The position numbers and the translations under genes are program-made. 64,000 nucleotides of DNA, from the NCBI RefSeq assembly GCF_900116225.1, contig NZ_FOZZ01000001.1:372001-436000 (forward strand), read 5' to 3'. Source of the stretch: Sphingobacterium wenxiniae. GTDB taxonomy: Bacteria; Bacteroidota; Bacteroidia; Sphingobacteriales; Sphingobacteriaceae. Under the pieces are notes generated by a model. It saw only the letters and a program-made list of their open reading frames with translations. It was not told the DNA's origin and searched no databases. How positions within the stretch are numbered: position 1 is the first letter of the stretch; each line of letters begins with the position of its first letter. Positions 18,672-26,530 of the stretch are shown here, one piece after another.

Positions 18672-20027
18672 ATGAAACATCATTTTAGTATACTTATAGC
18701 ACTAATCTATTTCGCAGCCACAGGATGTCACAACAACACAAATACTGGAAACAGCATAGTTGGTGCACAAGATGACAACGACTCCTTGCTCACTATCGTC
18801 CAGCAACAAACCTTCCAATACTTTTGGGAAGGCGCTGAGCCTACTTCTGGTTTAGCGCGAGAGCGCATCCATATCGATGGCGAATACCCACAGAACGACG
18901 AAGATGTGGTTACTATAGGCGGCAGTGGCTTCGGGTTAATGGCTGTCCTTGTGGGCATACACAACAACTTTATCACAGCAGAACAAGGCGAAGAACGGTT
19001 AATGAGAGCGTTGCATTTCTTAGATTCTGTTGAGCGTTTCCAAGGTGTTTGGTCGCACTGGTATTACGGGCCTACCGGAAAGCCAAAAGCCTTTAGCAAA
19101 AACGATGATGGAGGAGACATTGTCGAAACAGCCTTTATGGCACAAGCACTTATTGCTATCCGGGAATTTTATAAAGATGGTACAGAAAACCAAAAACAGA
19201 TAGCCAAAAAAGCAGATGAGCTATGGAAGGGCATCAACTGGGACTTCTACCGGAATGGCAAAGATGTGCTATACTGGCATTGGAGCCCGAACTATGGCTG
19301 GGGTATGAACCATGCAATCCAAGGGTTTGATGAATGTATGATTGCCTATATTCTGGCGGCTTCCTCACCCACACATCCTATCCCTGCAGACACCTACCAT
19401 AAAGGTTGGGCAAGAGATGGTGCCATTCGTTCCGATGTAAAAAAATACGATATTCCTACCTTGCTGAAGCACAATGCTAAAGAAGGTGAAGTAGGCCCTT
19501 TATTCTGGGCACATTACTCTTTCCTCGGTCTCAACCCCAAAGGACTTAGTGATCAGTATGCTAATTATGAGGATGTCGTCACCAATCATACAAAAATTAA
19601 TATTGCCTACGCAGATAAGAATCCCCAAAATTTTAAGGGTTATGGTGGTGTTAAAGGTTGGGGTTGGACAGCAAGCTATTCAACCAATGGGTATAATGCA
19701 CACCATCCGGATAATGACCCGACTGGTGTCATCTCACCTACCGCAGCCTTATCGTCTATGCCGTACACACCGAAAGAAAGCATCAGTTTCATGCATTACC
19801 TCAAGGACAGTATAGGTGACAAGGTCTGGGGAAAATATGGCTTTTATGATGCCTATAGCGAAACGGAGGATTGGTTTCCACAACGTTATCTCGCCATTGA
19901 TCAGGGGCCGATTGTAGTGATGATACAAAACTACAAAGACAGCTTTATCTGGGAATTATTTATGAACGCACCGGATGTACAGGAGGGATTGAAAAAATTG
20001 AACTTTTCAAGTCCTTATATAAAATAG
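18672..20027 (+). CDS. Second GH144-type glucanase lipoprotein
   Basis: 451 aa, starting 3 nt after the preceding stop. Lipobox AATGC (Cys19). The single PF10091/GH144 domain has VTIGGSGFGLMA, the acidic cluster in DDGGDIVET, HWSPNYGWGMN, ALSSMPYTPKES and YLAIDQGPI; it is a paralogue of the upstream gene without the Ig-like domain. Two exo/endo variants of one family in one operon suggest division between surface and periplasmic steps, but the cellular side cannot be read from sequence. No GH3 beta-glucosidase, the usual partner for complete hydrolysis, is in the window. Confidence 0.87.
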   Translation: MKHHFSILIALIYFAATGCHNNTNTGNSIVGAQDDNDSLLTIVQQQTFQYFWEGAEPTSGLARERIHIDGEYPQNDEDVVTIGGSGFGLMAVLVGIHNNFITAEQGEERLMRALHFLDSVERFQGVWSHWYYGPTGKPKAFSKNDDGGDIVETAFMAQALIAIREFYKDGTENQKQIAKKADELWKGINWDFYRNGKDVLYWHWSPNYGWGMNHAIQGFDECMIAYILAASSPTHPIPADTYHKGWARDGAIRSDVKKYDIPTLLKHNAKEGEVGPLFWAHYSFLGLNPKGLSDQYANYEDVVTNHTKINIAYADKNPQNFKGYGGVKGWGWTASYSTNGYNAHHPDNDPTGVISPTAALSSMPYTPKESISFMHYLKDSIGDKVWGKYGFYDAYSETEDWFPQRYLAIDQGPIVVMIQNYKDSFIWELFMNAPDVQEGLKKLNFSSPYIK

Positions 20028-20210
20028 ATCCCTATAAAGAAAACTCGTTTTGCATTATGAAACAGCAGGCATCCTAATTATCATTCTGGGCTTGTGGGGA
20101 TGATGCAACATTGAAGCGACATGTTTATCCTTGACAATTTCAGGCTGAGTTTGTCTAGCCTTTTTCACAAAACAACGGGATAGGAGATTTGCTGGACACA
20201 TGGGCTCTTC
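20028..20210. other. Intergenic region between GH144 gene and 21-bp array
   Basis: No gene. No clear terminator with a T-run was found after the GH144 stop, so the polysaccharide operon may read into the array, or ends at a site I cannot see. Confidence 0.4.
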
Positions 20211-20525
20211 CGTTAGAACAGCTAGCCAGTACAATGCAAACGCTAGCGTCTACAGCAAAAGCCCTACCTTTTGCGTTCGAAAAGTTAGCGTGTAGAGCTA
20301 AAACGCTAACGTTTTTAATAGAACAACTACCTTTTCTGTTGAAAACACTAGGGAGTAGGTCCCAAACGCTAACGGTCGCAAAAGAAACATTACCTTCTCT
20401 ATCCGAAAAGCTAGAGCGCCTGTTTCAAAAGCTACCTTATAGAAGATAAACGCTACCTTTTTTGTCAGACACGCTAGCGTGTCTGACAAAAAAGGTAGCG
20501 TTTGCAACAGAAACTCTAGAGTTTG
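20211..20525. repeat. Fifteen-unit degenerate tandem repeat with exact 21-bp period
   Basis: A CTA core (TTA in two units, GTA in one) occurs at 20222, 20243, 20264, 20285, 20306, 20327, 20348, 20369, 20390, 20411, 20432, 20453, 20474, 20495 and 20516: fourteen consecutive intervals of exactly 21 bp. Each core is preceded by an A-tract (consensus gAAAacg or gAAAaag) and followed mainly by GCG, ACG or CCT then T residues. The other positions are nearly random, so core and phase are conserved and the rest is free. As 21 is a multiple of 3, frames stay open: an 86-codon plus-strand frame (20189-20449) reads as heptads such as AKTLTFL and SQTLTVA, and a minus frame does likewise, so coding is not implied. 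Confidence 0.9.
20448..20503. repeat. 56-bp perfect palindrome inside the 21-bp array
   Basis: Bases 20448-20475 are the exact reverse complement of 20476-20503, with no spacer. It covers array units 12-14 and is centred on GCTAGC. As RNA it would be a 26-28 bp hairpin. On DNA it is a potential cruciform. Confidence 0.95.
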
Positions 20526-20556
20526 TTTATTGATATTTTAAGCTGTTATTCAAGCT

Positions 20557-20592
20557 AAAAACAGTGTTTAATACAGATTAAACCCTGTTTTT
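20557..20592. terminator. Terminator-like hairpin after the array
   Basis: 15-bp stem with one mismatch (20557-20571 with 20578-20592), loop TACAGA, A-run at the left end and T-run at the right. It could end a transcript of the array in either direction. Confidence 0.65.
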
Positions 20593-20622
20593 CACCTTAA
20601 TAATGCTCTCTAAAACCACCTA

Positions 20623-20690
20623 AAAAATTGTAAAATCGTGCCAAAAGATTTTTTCGATATGCTGAATTTTGGCACATATTTACAATTTTT
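20623..20690 (+). other. Two-tier hairpin upstream of the FN3 gene
   Basis: A 12-bp outer stem (20623-20634 with 20679-20690), a 3x3 internal loop, and a 9-bp inner stem (20638-20646 with 20667-20675), all perfect, with a 20-nt loop. Position directly before the FN3 gene suggests a leader structure, small RNA or paired operator. A possible -7 box, CATCTTTG, is at 20707-20714. Confidence 0.6.
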
Positions 20691-20756
20691 GGCCGTTTTT
20701 CCAGCCCATCTTTGTGATAGTTAATTAAATATTTGTTTTACTTAAATGTCAAAAAA

Positions 20757-21365
20757 ATGGCAAAACCAAATTTTAAAAGCACTGACGCAGCCGGGATGCT
20801 GCGCTATGCAGAGAGCATCTTATTAAAGATGACACAGAATGTAGATCTTTTTGCAAACCCTGTACCTGATCTACCCACGTTCGAAAGCCTGTTGAACACG
20901 TATCGGGATGCTTATGCCGAAGCGAATTTCAGGGACAAGCGGGCGGTGATCATCAAAGGGAAGGCCGGCAGGGAATTGCAGGAAGCTATCTACAGATTAT
21001 CCCAGTATGTGGATTCCATCGCAAAGGGAGACACCGAGCTGATCGTGGCTGCGGGGTTCATCCCGAGCAGTCCTAGCACCAACCGTATCGGCAGGACACC
21101 ACAGGCAGAAAATCTACGTATTGAGAATGTACAAGTGGGCACAGGCAAGCTCCGTGCTCGTGTCAAGGCTTGGAAACATGCGCGTCTCTACAGATACGAG
21201 TACCGTGTGAAAGGAACGGAAGAGTGGACTTCCATTCTCCATACCAAGTCGGTGCTGGAAATCCGTGATCTTGAAATGATGCAGTTTTACGAATTCAGAG
21301 CAACGTACATCGGCACGGATACTGAACCGAACTACAGCGATATCATTACAGCTATTGCCGTATGA
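20757..21365 (+). CDS. Small helical plus fibronectin type III protein, function unknown
   Basis: 202 aa from ATG 20757 (MAKPNFKS), behind an A-rich leader; a TTG start at 20733 would add eight residues. No signal peptide or membrane segment, so probably cytoplasmic. Residues 1-100 are mostly helical (MLRYAESILLKMTQNVDLF, KGKAGRELQEAIYRLSQYV); residues about 115-202 form an FN3-like sandwich ending YEFRATYIGTDTEPNYSDIITAIAV. By eye it is richer in G+C than its neighbours, hinting at transfer or a different history. It stands alone behind the 21-bp array. From memory, proteins of this build are recurrent and multicopy in Sphingobacteriaceae; I cannot verify that here. Confidence 0.8.
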   Translation: MAKPNFKSTDAAGMLRYAESILLKMTQNVDLFANPVPDLPTFESLLNTYRDAYAEANFRDKRAVIIKGKAGRELQEAIYRLSQYVDSIAKGDTELIVAAGFIPSSPSTNRIGRTPQAENLRIENVQVGTGKLRARVKAWKHARLYRYEYRVKGTEEWTSILHTKSVLEIRDLEMMQFYEFRATYIGTDTEPNYSDIITAIAV

Positions 21366-21372
21366 TCCAAAG

Positions 21373-21403
21373 AAGGGGAAAGTCGCGCAATGGCTCTCCC
21401 CTT
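21373..21403 (+). terminator. Hairpin just after the FN3 stop codon
   Basis: 12-bp stem with one mismatch and one wobble (21373-21384 with 21392-21403) starting 7 nt after the stop. It lacks a strong T-run, so termination efficiency is uncertain. Confidence 0.5.
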
Positions 21404-21660
21404 AATTAAAAATTCATTATTTTAACCCATTGTGCATTTTAAATAATGTTTATTTTTAAATTGTTGATATTTTCCTCAAAACTTCCAATGTTCTTTCGTA
21501 ATTTGCAGATAAGCTGTTCATTCTAAATCGTTTTGTAATTAAAACAACAAGCTGATTATCAGTACAATAAACAAATTATTTTATCCTTTTTTCTCTAAAT
21601 CATAATGCACAACGGGTAAAGAAAAGAAAAACTTAATACGGTCTGAACAAGCAATTAGCT
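21404..21660. other. AT-rich gene-free region
   Basis: 257 bp of very AT-rich sequence with no credible frame, RNA motif or repeat recognised. Confidence 0.5.
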
Positions 21661-21705
21661 AAAAAAGCTGTCATCCGAAGTTTATCTTTGGATGACAGCT
21701 TTTTT
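21661..21705. terminator. Strong bidirectional terminator of the fucose operon
   Basis: 20-bp stem (21661-21680 with 21686-21705, one wobble), loop TTTAT, with A/T runs. It lies 4 bp beyond the stop of the last fucose gene. Confidence 0.93.
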
Positions 21706-21708
21706 TAT

Positions 21709-22497
21709 TTATTCTTTTATCAGCGATCTATCCAAATGCACATAACCGCCGTCAACATAGACCAATTGACCAGTGGTATGGCTGGATTTATCAGACAACA
21801 AAAATACCGCTGTATTAGCAATTTCCTCTGCTGTGGTCATCCTGTTTTCTAAGGGAATACGATCCGTTATCTTCTTTAAAGTTTCCTCAGGGTTATCCAA
21901 TGTCTGTATCCAGGAATCATATTGCGGTGTAGCACATTCCGCAACCACAATAGCATTGACACGGATACTATATGGCAGCAATTCTACGGCCCACTCTCTT
22001 GTCAAAGCGTTACGTCCTCCATTAGAAGCTGCATAGGCAGAAGTATTCCCCTGCCCTGTCTCCCCGGTTTTGGAGGAAATATTGACAATACTTCCCTTAG
22101 AAGCTTTCAAAGCATCCAGCGCATGATGCGCCATCAGGTAATAATGAATAAGGTTCTTATGCAAAGAAGCGACAAATCCTTCATAGCTACCGGAAGCCAA
22201 TCCTACACCATCGTTCTGTCCAGCATTGTTTACCAAACCATCAATACGTCCAAAAGTATCCAAAGCTTTCTGGATAGCCTGTTTACAATCCTCCGGTTTG
22301 GATAGTTCTGCTTCAACAGCTATGGCTTTACCCCCCAACTCTTCTACTTCAGCCTTAACCAGATTATTGTCTGCCTGTTTACGACCAACAATAACAGGTA
22401 TTGCACCTTCCTTCGCTAAAGCCAGCACGATTGCCCGACCGATACCTTTCGCACCGCCCGTAACCACCACAACCTTATCTTTTAAATTTAAATCCAT
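21709..22497 (-). CDS. SDR oxidoreductase, probable L-fucose dehydrogenase
   Basis: 262 aa from MDLNLKDKVVVVTGG; a longer frame to 22569 adds residues encoded by the simple-repeat spacer and is rejected. TGGAKGIG (13-20) binds the dinucleotide and NNAG is at 90-93. The Ser of NISS (141-142) and Tyr155 are present, but the usual YxxxK lysine is Asn159 (YAASN), confirmed as AAT in the DNA. As last gene of the operon it is the candidate for fucose to fuconolactone. The second SDR at 24442 is the alternative; roles could be swapped. Confidence 0.75.
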   Translation of the reverse strand: MDLNLKDKVVVVTGGAKGIGRAIVLALAKEGAIPVIVGRKQADNNLVKAEVEELGGKAIAVEAELSKPEDCKQAIQKALDTFGRIDGLVNNAGQNDGVGLASGSYEGFVASLHKNLIHYYLMAHHALDALKASKGSIVNISSKTGETGQGNTSAYAASNGGRNALTREWAVELLPYSIRVNAIVVAECATPQYDSWIQTLDNPEETLKKITDRIPLENRMTTAEEIANTAVFLLSDKSSHTTGQLVYVDGGYVHLDRSLIKE

Positions 22498-22572
22498 GTT
22501 TTTGTGCGTATGGAGATATGAGTACAGAGATGTGAGATTATCTATCGTCTCATATCTATTGTCTAACATCTA
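22498..22572. repeat. Low-complexity intergenic spacer
   Basis: Near-repeats such as GAGATATGAG and GAGATGTGAG and their complements (CTCATATCTATTGTCT) resemble spacers at 23404-23472, 28531-28581 and 52259-52304. No gene. Confidence 0.5.
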
Positions 22573-23403
22573 TTATCTAATATTATAAAACTCAACCGCA
22601 TTTCCGCCCCATAATGCTTCTTTTTCCGCTGTAGAAAAATCCATTGTCAAGCTTTTAACAATATGTATCCCGTCTTCATAGCTACCGGCCAATAAACATA
22701 CCGGCCAATCAGAACCGAACATAATTCTATCCTTTCCGAAACAAGCTATAGCATGATGGATATAACGCGTAAAATCTTCGATTTTCCATGCTTTCCAATC
22801 CGCTTCGGTCATTAATCCCGAAATCTTACACCATACATTCGGATAAGCTGCTAATTTTTCAATAAAAGCAGCCCATTCATCATACTCACCTGTCCGAATA
22901 GATGGCTTAGCCATGTGATCCAGCACAAATTTTTGATTTGGGTTTTCCGCCACACAGGCTAAAGTTGCTTGATAATGCCGAGGACGTATCAACAAATCAT
23001 ACGTATAACCGTAGGAGGTCAACAACTTCAAACCTCGTTGAAAGGATGGACGCATTAAGAAATCAGCATCTTCCTCACCTTCCACGATATGCCGAAAGCC
23101 CTTAATCAAAGGATATTGGCTAAAATGTTGCAAATGCTCGGCAATCTGCTCCGATTGTAAATCCACCCACCCCACAATGCCCTTAATCATGGCATACATG
23201 GTCGATAAATCCAACAAAAATTGGGTTTCCTGATGTGATTGGTCTGCTTGTACAGCAATCACACCATCCAAAGCATTAGTCTTCAACAGAGGAGCCAAAT
23301 CAGTTGGCATGAAGTTATGACGTATGGCAAGCATATCATCATTAATCCATGCATCGCGCACAGGGTCAAATATCCAAAAATGTTGATGAGCGTCTATTCC
23401 CAT
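22573..23403 (-). CDS. Amidohydrolase-family L-fuconolactonase
   Basis: 276 aa, PF04909 amidohydrolase-2. The N-terminal metal motif DAHQHFW is at about 4-10, with later HMAKP and a catalytic Asp in GSDWPVC. Members next to sugar dehydrogenases hydrolyse sugar lactones; within this cluster the substrate is most likely L-fucono-1,5-lactone, giving L-fuconate. Cytoplasmic, no signal peptide. Separated from its neighbours by simple-repeat spacers. Confidence 0.85.
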   Translation of the reverse strand: MGIDAHQHFWIFDPVRDAWINDDMLAIRHNFMPTDLAPLLKTNALDGVIAVQADQSHQETQFLLDLSTMYAMIKGIVGWVDLQSEQIAEHLQHFSQYPLIKGFRHIVEGEEDADFLMRPSFQRGLKLLTSYGYTYDLLIRPRHYQATLACVAENPNQKFVLDHMAKPSIRTGEYDEWAAFIEKLAAYPNVWCKISGLMTEADWKAWKIEDFTRYIHHAIACFGKDRIMFGSDWPVCLLAGSYEDGIHIVKSLTMDFSTAEKEALWGGNAVEFYNIR

Positions 23404-23472
23404 TTTTTAGTATTGAGTAGTGAGTATTACGTATTGAGTAATCTTTGCTCTTGCTTCTTTATTCTTTTGTCT
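23404..23472. repeat. Low-complexity intergenic spacer
   Basis: Contains AGTATTGAGTAGTGAGTATT and GTATTGAGTA, and then TTTGCTCTTGCTTCTTTATT, a style shared with other spacers in this window. No gene. Confidence 0.55.
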
Positions 23473-24330
23473 TTAGCCCTTCGCCCAAGCGACAACCTCT
23501 TGACGAGATTCACCCAGATAATCTGCACCAAGTTCTACCACATCCCCCTCTTGTAGATAAATAGGTGGGTTAAAGCCCAAACCTACTCCTGCTGGAGTCC
23601 CGGTCGAAATCACATCCCCTGGAAGCAAAGTCATGAACTGGGATACATACGAAATAATGAAAGGTACGCTGAAAATCAGATTGCTGGTATTACCATCCTG
23701 ATACATTTTTCCGTTCACTTTCAACCATAAACGCACATTATTAATATCCGGAATTTCATCTGCCGTAGTAACATAAGGCCCCATCGGTGCGAACGTATCA
23801 CAGCCTTTACCTTTATCCCAGGTACCGCCACGCTCAATCTGGAATTCACGCTCCGAAACATCGTTGTGCAAGACATACCCTGCCACATAATCCAATGCGT
23901 CATTTTCTTCTACATAAGTTGCTTTCTTACCGATAACGATACCAAATTCCACTTCCCAATCTGTTTTTTTAGAGTTTTTCGGGATAACAATCGTATCATT
24001 CGGTCCAACTAACGAAGTTGTCGACTTCATGAAAATAATAGGCTCGGCCGGAATAGCTGCACCTGTTTCTTCCGCATGGTCTCTATAGTTCAATCCAATG
24101 CACACAATCTTCGACGGGCGAGCAAATGGCGCACCCAACCGTGTCCCGGCAGGCACTTCGATAAGCTTTCCAACATTTGCCTTTACGAACTCTTCCAAAC
24201 GGGCCAATCCATTCTCTGCAAAAAATTGCTCATTGTAGTCTCCACCAAAAGCAGAAACGTCATAGTTTATACCATTAATCTGTACACCGATTTTCTCCTT
24301 ACCGGCTTCACCAAAACGTATTAATTTCAT
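23473..24330 (-). CDS. FAH-family hydrolase, probable 2,4-diketo-3-deoxy-L-fuconate hydrolase
   Basis: 285 aa. Metal ligands appear as Glu126 and Glu128 (DWEVEFG) and Asp157 (HNDVSERE), with GLNYRDHAEE at 79-88, the fumarylacetoacetate hydrolase signature. In the non-phosphorylative fucose route the family member cleaves the diketo acid to pyruvate and L-lactate. This operon position and the absence of an aldolase gene support that role. Cytoplasmic. Confidence 0.85.
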   Translation of the reverse strand: MKLIRFGEAGKEKIGVQINGINYDVSAFGGDYNEQFFAENGLARLEEFVKANVGKLIEVPAGTRLGAPFARPSKIVCIGLNYRDHAEETGAAIPAEPIIFMKSTTSLVGPNDTIVIPKNSKKTDWEVEFGIVIGKKATYVEENDALDYVAGYVLHNDVSEREFQIERGGTWDKGKGCDTFAPMGPYVTTADEIPDINNVRLWLKVNGKMYQDGNTSNLIFSVPFIISYVSQFMTLLPGDVISTGTPAGVGLGFNPPIYLQEGDVVELGADYLGESRQEVVAWAKG

Positions 24331-24340
24331 ATTTTATATT

Positions 24341-24440
24341 CCTCCACTAACCCCTCCAAAGGAGGGGAATTAATTTATAGTTTGTTATTTTTTATACTTC
24401 CACGCTCAATCTCCTCCCCTTTGGGGAGGTCGGGAGGGGA
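24341..24440. repeat. Inverted pair of C-rich palindromic intergenic repeats
   Basis: Copy A (24341-24367) has the hairpin CCCCTCC-AAA-GGAGGGG; copy B (24410-24440) has CCTCCCC-TTT-GGGGAGG and then GTCGGGAGGGG. A and B are approximate inverted copies of one element of the CTCCCCTTTGGAGGGG type, separated by 42 bp. A related copy ends the window at 63960. They lie inside the fucose operon, between FAH and SDR genes. Confidence 0.75.
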
Positions 24441-24441
24441 C

Positions 24442-25206
24442 TTAATTATTCAACTTAATGAACCCGCCATCAATCGGATAGTCATTGCCTGTGATAAACC
24501 CAGCATCATCCGAACATAGGAACAATGCTAATTTAGCAATCTCTTCAGGTTTTGCCATACGCCCAATAGGTTGTGATTTCGAAAGCTTTTCGAACATTTC
24601 GGCTTCTTGTCCGGGATAGTTTTTAGAAATAAATCCATCCACAAATGGCGTATGTACCCGCGCAGGGGAAATACTATTGGAACGGATGTTATCTGCCATA
24701 TAATCGCGTGCTAAGGACATGCTCATCGCATAAATAGCACCTTTGCTCATCGAATAAGCAAAACGATCCGTGATTCCCACAACAGCAGCAATTGATGCTA
24801 AATTCAATATCGCGCCTCCTCCATTGGCTTTCATCACCGGGACAACGGCAGACAAGGCATTATAAGCCCCTTTTACATTCACATTAAATACGCGATCGAA
24901 ATCTTCCGGAGCACATTTTTCCAGATTACCTACATGAGCAATTCCAGCATTATTCACCAAAATATCTACTTTGCCGATATCTTGTACAATAGCGACCACA
25001 TCCGCTTGATTAGCCACATTACAAGCGTGAACTTTAGCCTTTCCTCCCGCCTCTTCGATAGCCGAAACTACAGGCTGTGCGCCTTCTGCATTTAGATCTA
25101 ATATGTGTACGAAAGCCCCTTCAGCCGCAAAAAGCTCTGAAATAGCTTTTCCGATTCCACTTCCGCCACCGGTTACAATGGCTACTTTATTCGCTAATTT
25201 TGACAT
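24442..25206 (-). CDS. SDR oxidoreductase, probable 2-keto-3-deoxy-L-fuconate dehydrogenase
   Basis: 254 aa with a complete classical SDR active site: TGGGSGIG (12-19), NNAG (85-88), Ser138, Tyr151 and Lys155 in YSMSK. Asp37 after the second strand favours NAD. In the cluster it should oxidise 2-keto-3-deoxy-L-fuconate at C4 for the FAH-family hydrolase. One base separates it from the GH29 gene, so they are translationally linked. It could instead be the fucose dehydrogenase. Confidence 0.8.
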   Translation of the reverse strand: MSKLANKVAIVTGGGSGIGKAISELFAAEGAFVHILDLNAEGAQPVVSAIEEAGGKAKVHACNVANQADVVAIVQDIGKVDILVNNAGIAHVGNLEKCAPEDFDRVFNVNVKGAYNALSAVVPVMKANGGGAILNLASIAAVVGITDRFAYSMSKGAIYAMSMSLARDYMADNIRSNSISPARVHTPFVDGFISKNYPGQEAEMFEKLSKSQPIGRMAKPEEIAKLALFLCSDDAGFITGNDYPIDGGFIKLNN

Positions 25207-25207
25207 T

Positions 25208-26518
25208 TTATTTAACAGTTAATTTCAATACTAAATCATTTTCATCAGTTACATTTTCCGGAATCTGAACGACCAACAAATCTTTTTCTAGCTGGTGGTA
25301 AGTCAATTTCTTTCCTCCGTCAAATGTTGTAGCTGAAGATATTTTGAATTTTACTTCTGGAATGATAACGGTCTTCATCTCTTTATTCAGTATATGCAAG
25401 TATACCGTATTTCCTTTTTTTGTTAAGGCATAATCATCGGTAGGCTTCACGAAGCCGCCTTCAGTTCCGTATATACTTTCACCGTACACCTTCAACCATT
25501 CGCCTAATTGACGAAGCCTATCCTGCTGATAATCTTGAATTTCCCCATTTGGCATAGGGCCGACATTCAACAAAAGATTCGAACCATAGCCTGCCGCTTT
25601 TACAAGATAGGACAATACTTCCTTAAAAGATTTCTGCTTGCGGTCTTTGATATCAAAACCCCATGAACCAGCTATCGTGCCACAGACTTCCTTCGGTAAT
25701 CCGCCCACATGCGCTGCATCCGTACCATAACCTGTAACATTCTCTCCCGGCAAATCACGTTCAAACATCTGGAAATCCTCTCCTTCTTTTGGAGCCAAAT
25801 GGTGGTTATTCCCAATCAAACATTGTGGTTGCAAACGATGTATCAAACTATATATCTCATCATAGCGCCAATCTGCATCAGGTTTATCCCAATCGCCATC
25901 AAACCAGATACCGTCTATACGGCCGTAGTTGGTCAGCAACTCGGTCAATTGATCTTTCATAAACTGAATATAACGCCCCCAATCTGCTTTACTTTCATCA
26001 CGTCCTGCGATTCCACGACCTGTTCTGCCATACGGCAAGTAATCATCACGTTTCCAATCTAACAAGGAATAATAGAACATGACTTTAATACCCTCTGCCC
26101 GACAAGCTTCTACCAACTCTTTTACGATGTCCTTTTTGAAAGGTGTCGCTTGCACCACATTATAGTCGGAAGCTTTGGAATCCCACATAGCAAAACTGTC
26201 GTGATGTCTTGTCGTGAAGGTAATATATTGTGCTCCTGACGATTTAAACAAGGAGGCCCACTTTTTAGCATCGAAATCTATCGGATTAAAGAATTTAGGC
26301 AAAAGCGCGTATTCCGCTAGCCCCATATTCTGATTATTCATCACCCATTCTCCATCTCCCATTACACTATAAACACCCCAATGAATGAAAACACCTAACT
26401 TTGCCTGGTCAAACCAAGCTCGGTTTTCCAAATTTTCAGCTGTAGGTACATAAGGGGATTGCGCCTTCAGCGAAAAAACAGAACAAAGTAAGAGTATTAT
26501 ATATATTTCTTTTTTCAT
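25208..26518 (-). CDS. Exported alpha-L-fucosidase, GH29
   Basis: 436 aa. Signal peptide 1-20 (ending LKAQ). GH29 features: GVFIHWGVYSV (42-52), TTRHHDSFAMW (102-112) and the nucleophile Asp207 in GIWFDGDW; the C-terminal beta-domain is short. It releases L-fucose from glycans in the periplasm or on the surface, supplying the permease and the catabolic enzymes of the same operon. The lack of a lipobox argues for a periplasmic form. Confidence 0.93.
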   Translation of the reverse strand: MKKEIYIILLLCSVFSLKAQSPYVPTAENLENRAWFDQAKLGVFIHWGVYSVMGDGEWVMNNQNMGLAEYALLPKFFNPIDFDAKKWASLFKSSGAQYITFTTRHHDSFAMWDSKASDYNVVQATPFKKDIVKELVEACRAEGIKVMFYYSLLDWKRDDYLPYGRTGRGIAGRDESKADWGRYIQFMKDQLTELLTNYGRIDGIWFDGDWDKPDADWRYDEIYSLIHRLQPQCLIGNNHHLAPKEGEDFQMFERDLPGENVTGYGTDAAHVGGLPKEVCGTIAGSWGFDIKDRKQKSFKEVLSYLVKAAGYGSNLLLNVGPMPNGEIQDYQQDRLRQLGEWLKVYGESIYGTEGGFVKPTDDYALTKKGNTVYLHILNKEMKTVIIPEVKFKISSATTFDGGKKLTYHQLEKDLLVVQIPENVTDENDLVLKLTVK

Positions 26519-26530
26519 TTTCCAAATTAT

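Noticed and set aside
20189..20449. 86-codon frame across the 21-bp array reading as leucine-containing heptads
   Set aside because: The period is a multiple of three, so frames stay open on both strands automatically; no start context or family resemblance. Kept only as a comment on the repeat.
20211..20525. CRISPR array
   Set aside because: Units are contiguous 21-bp degenerate repeats without distinct repeat/spacer alternation, and there are no cas genes nearby.
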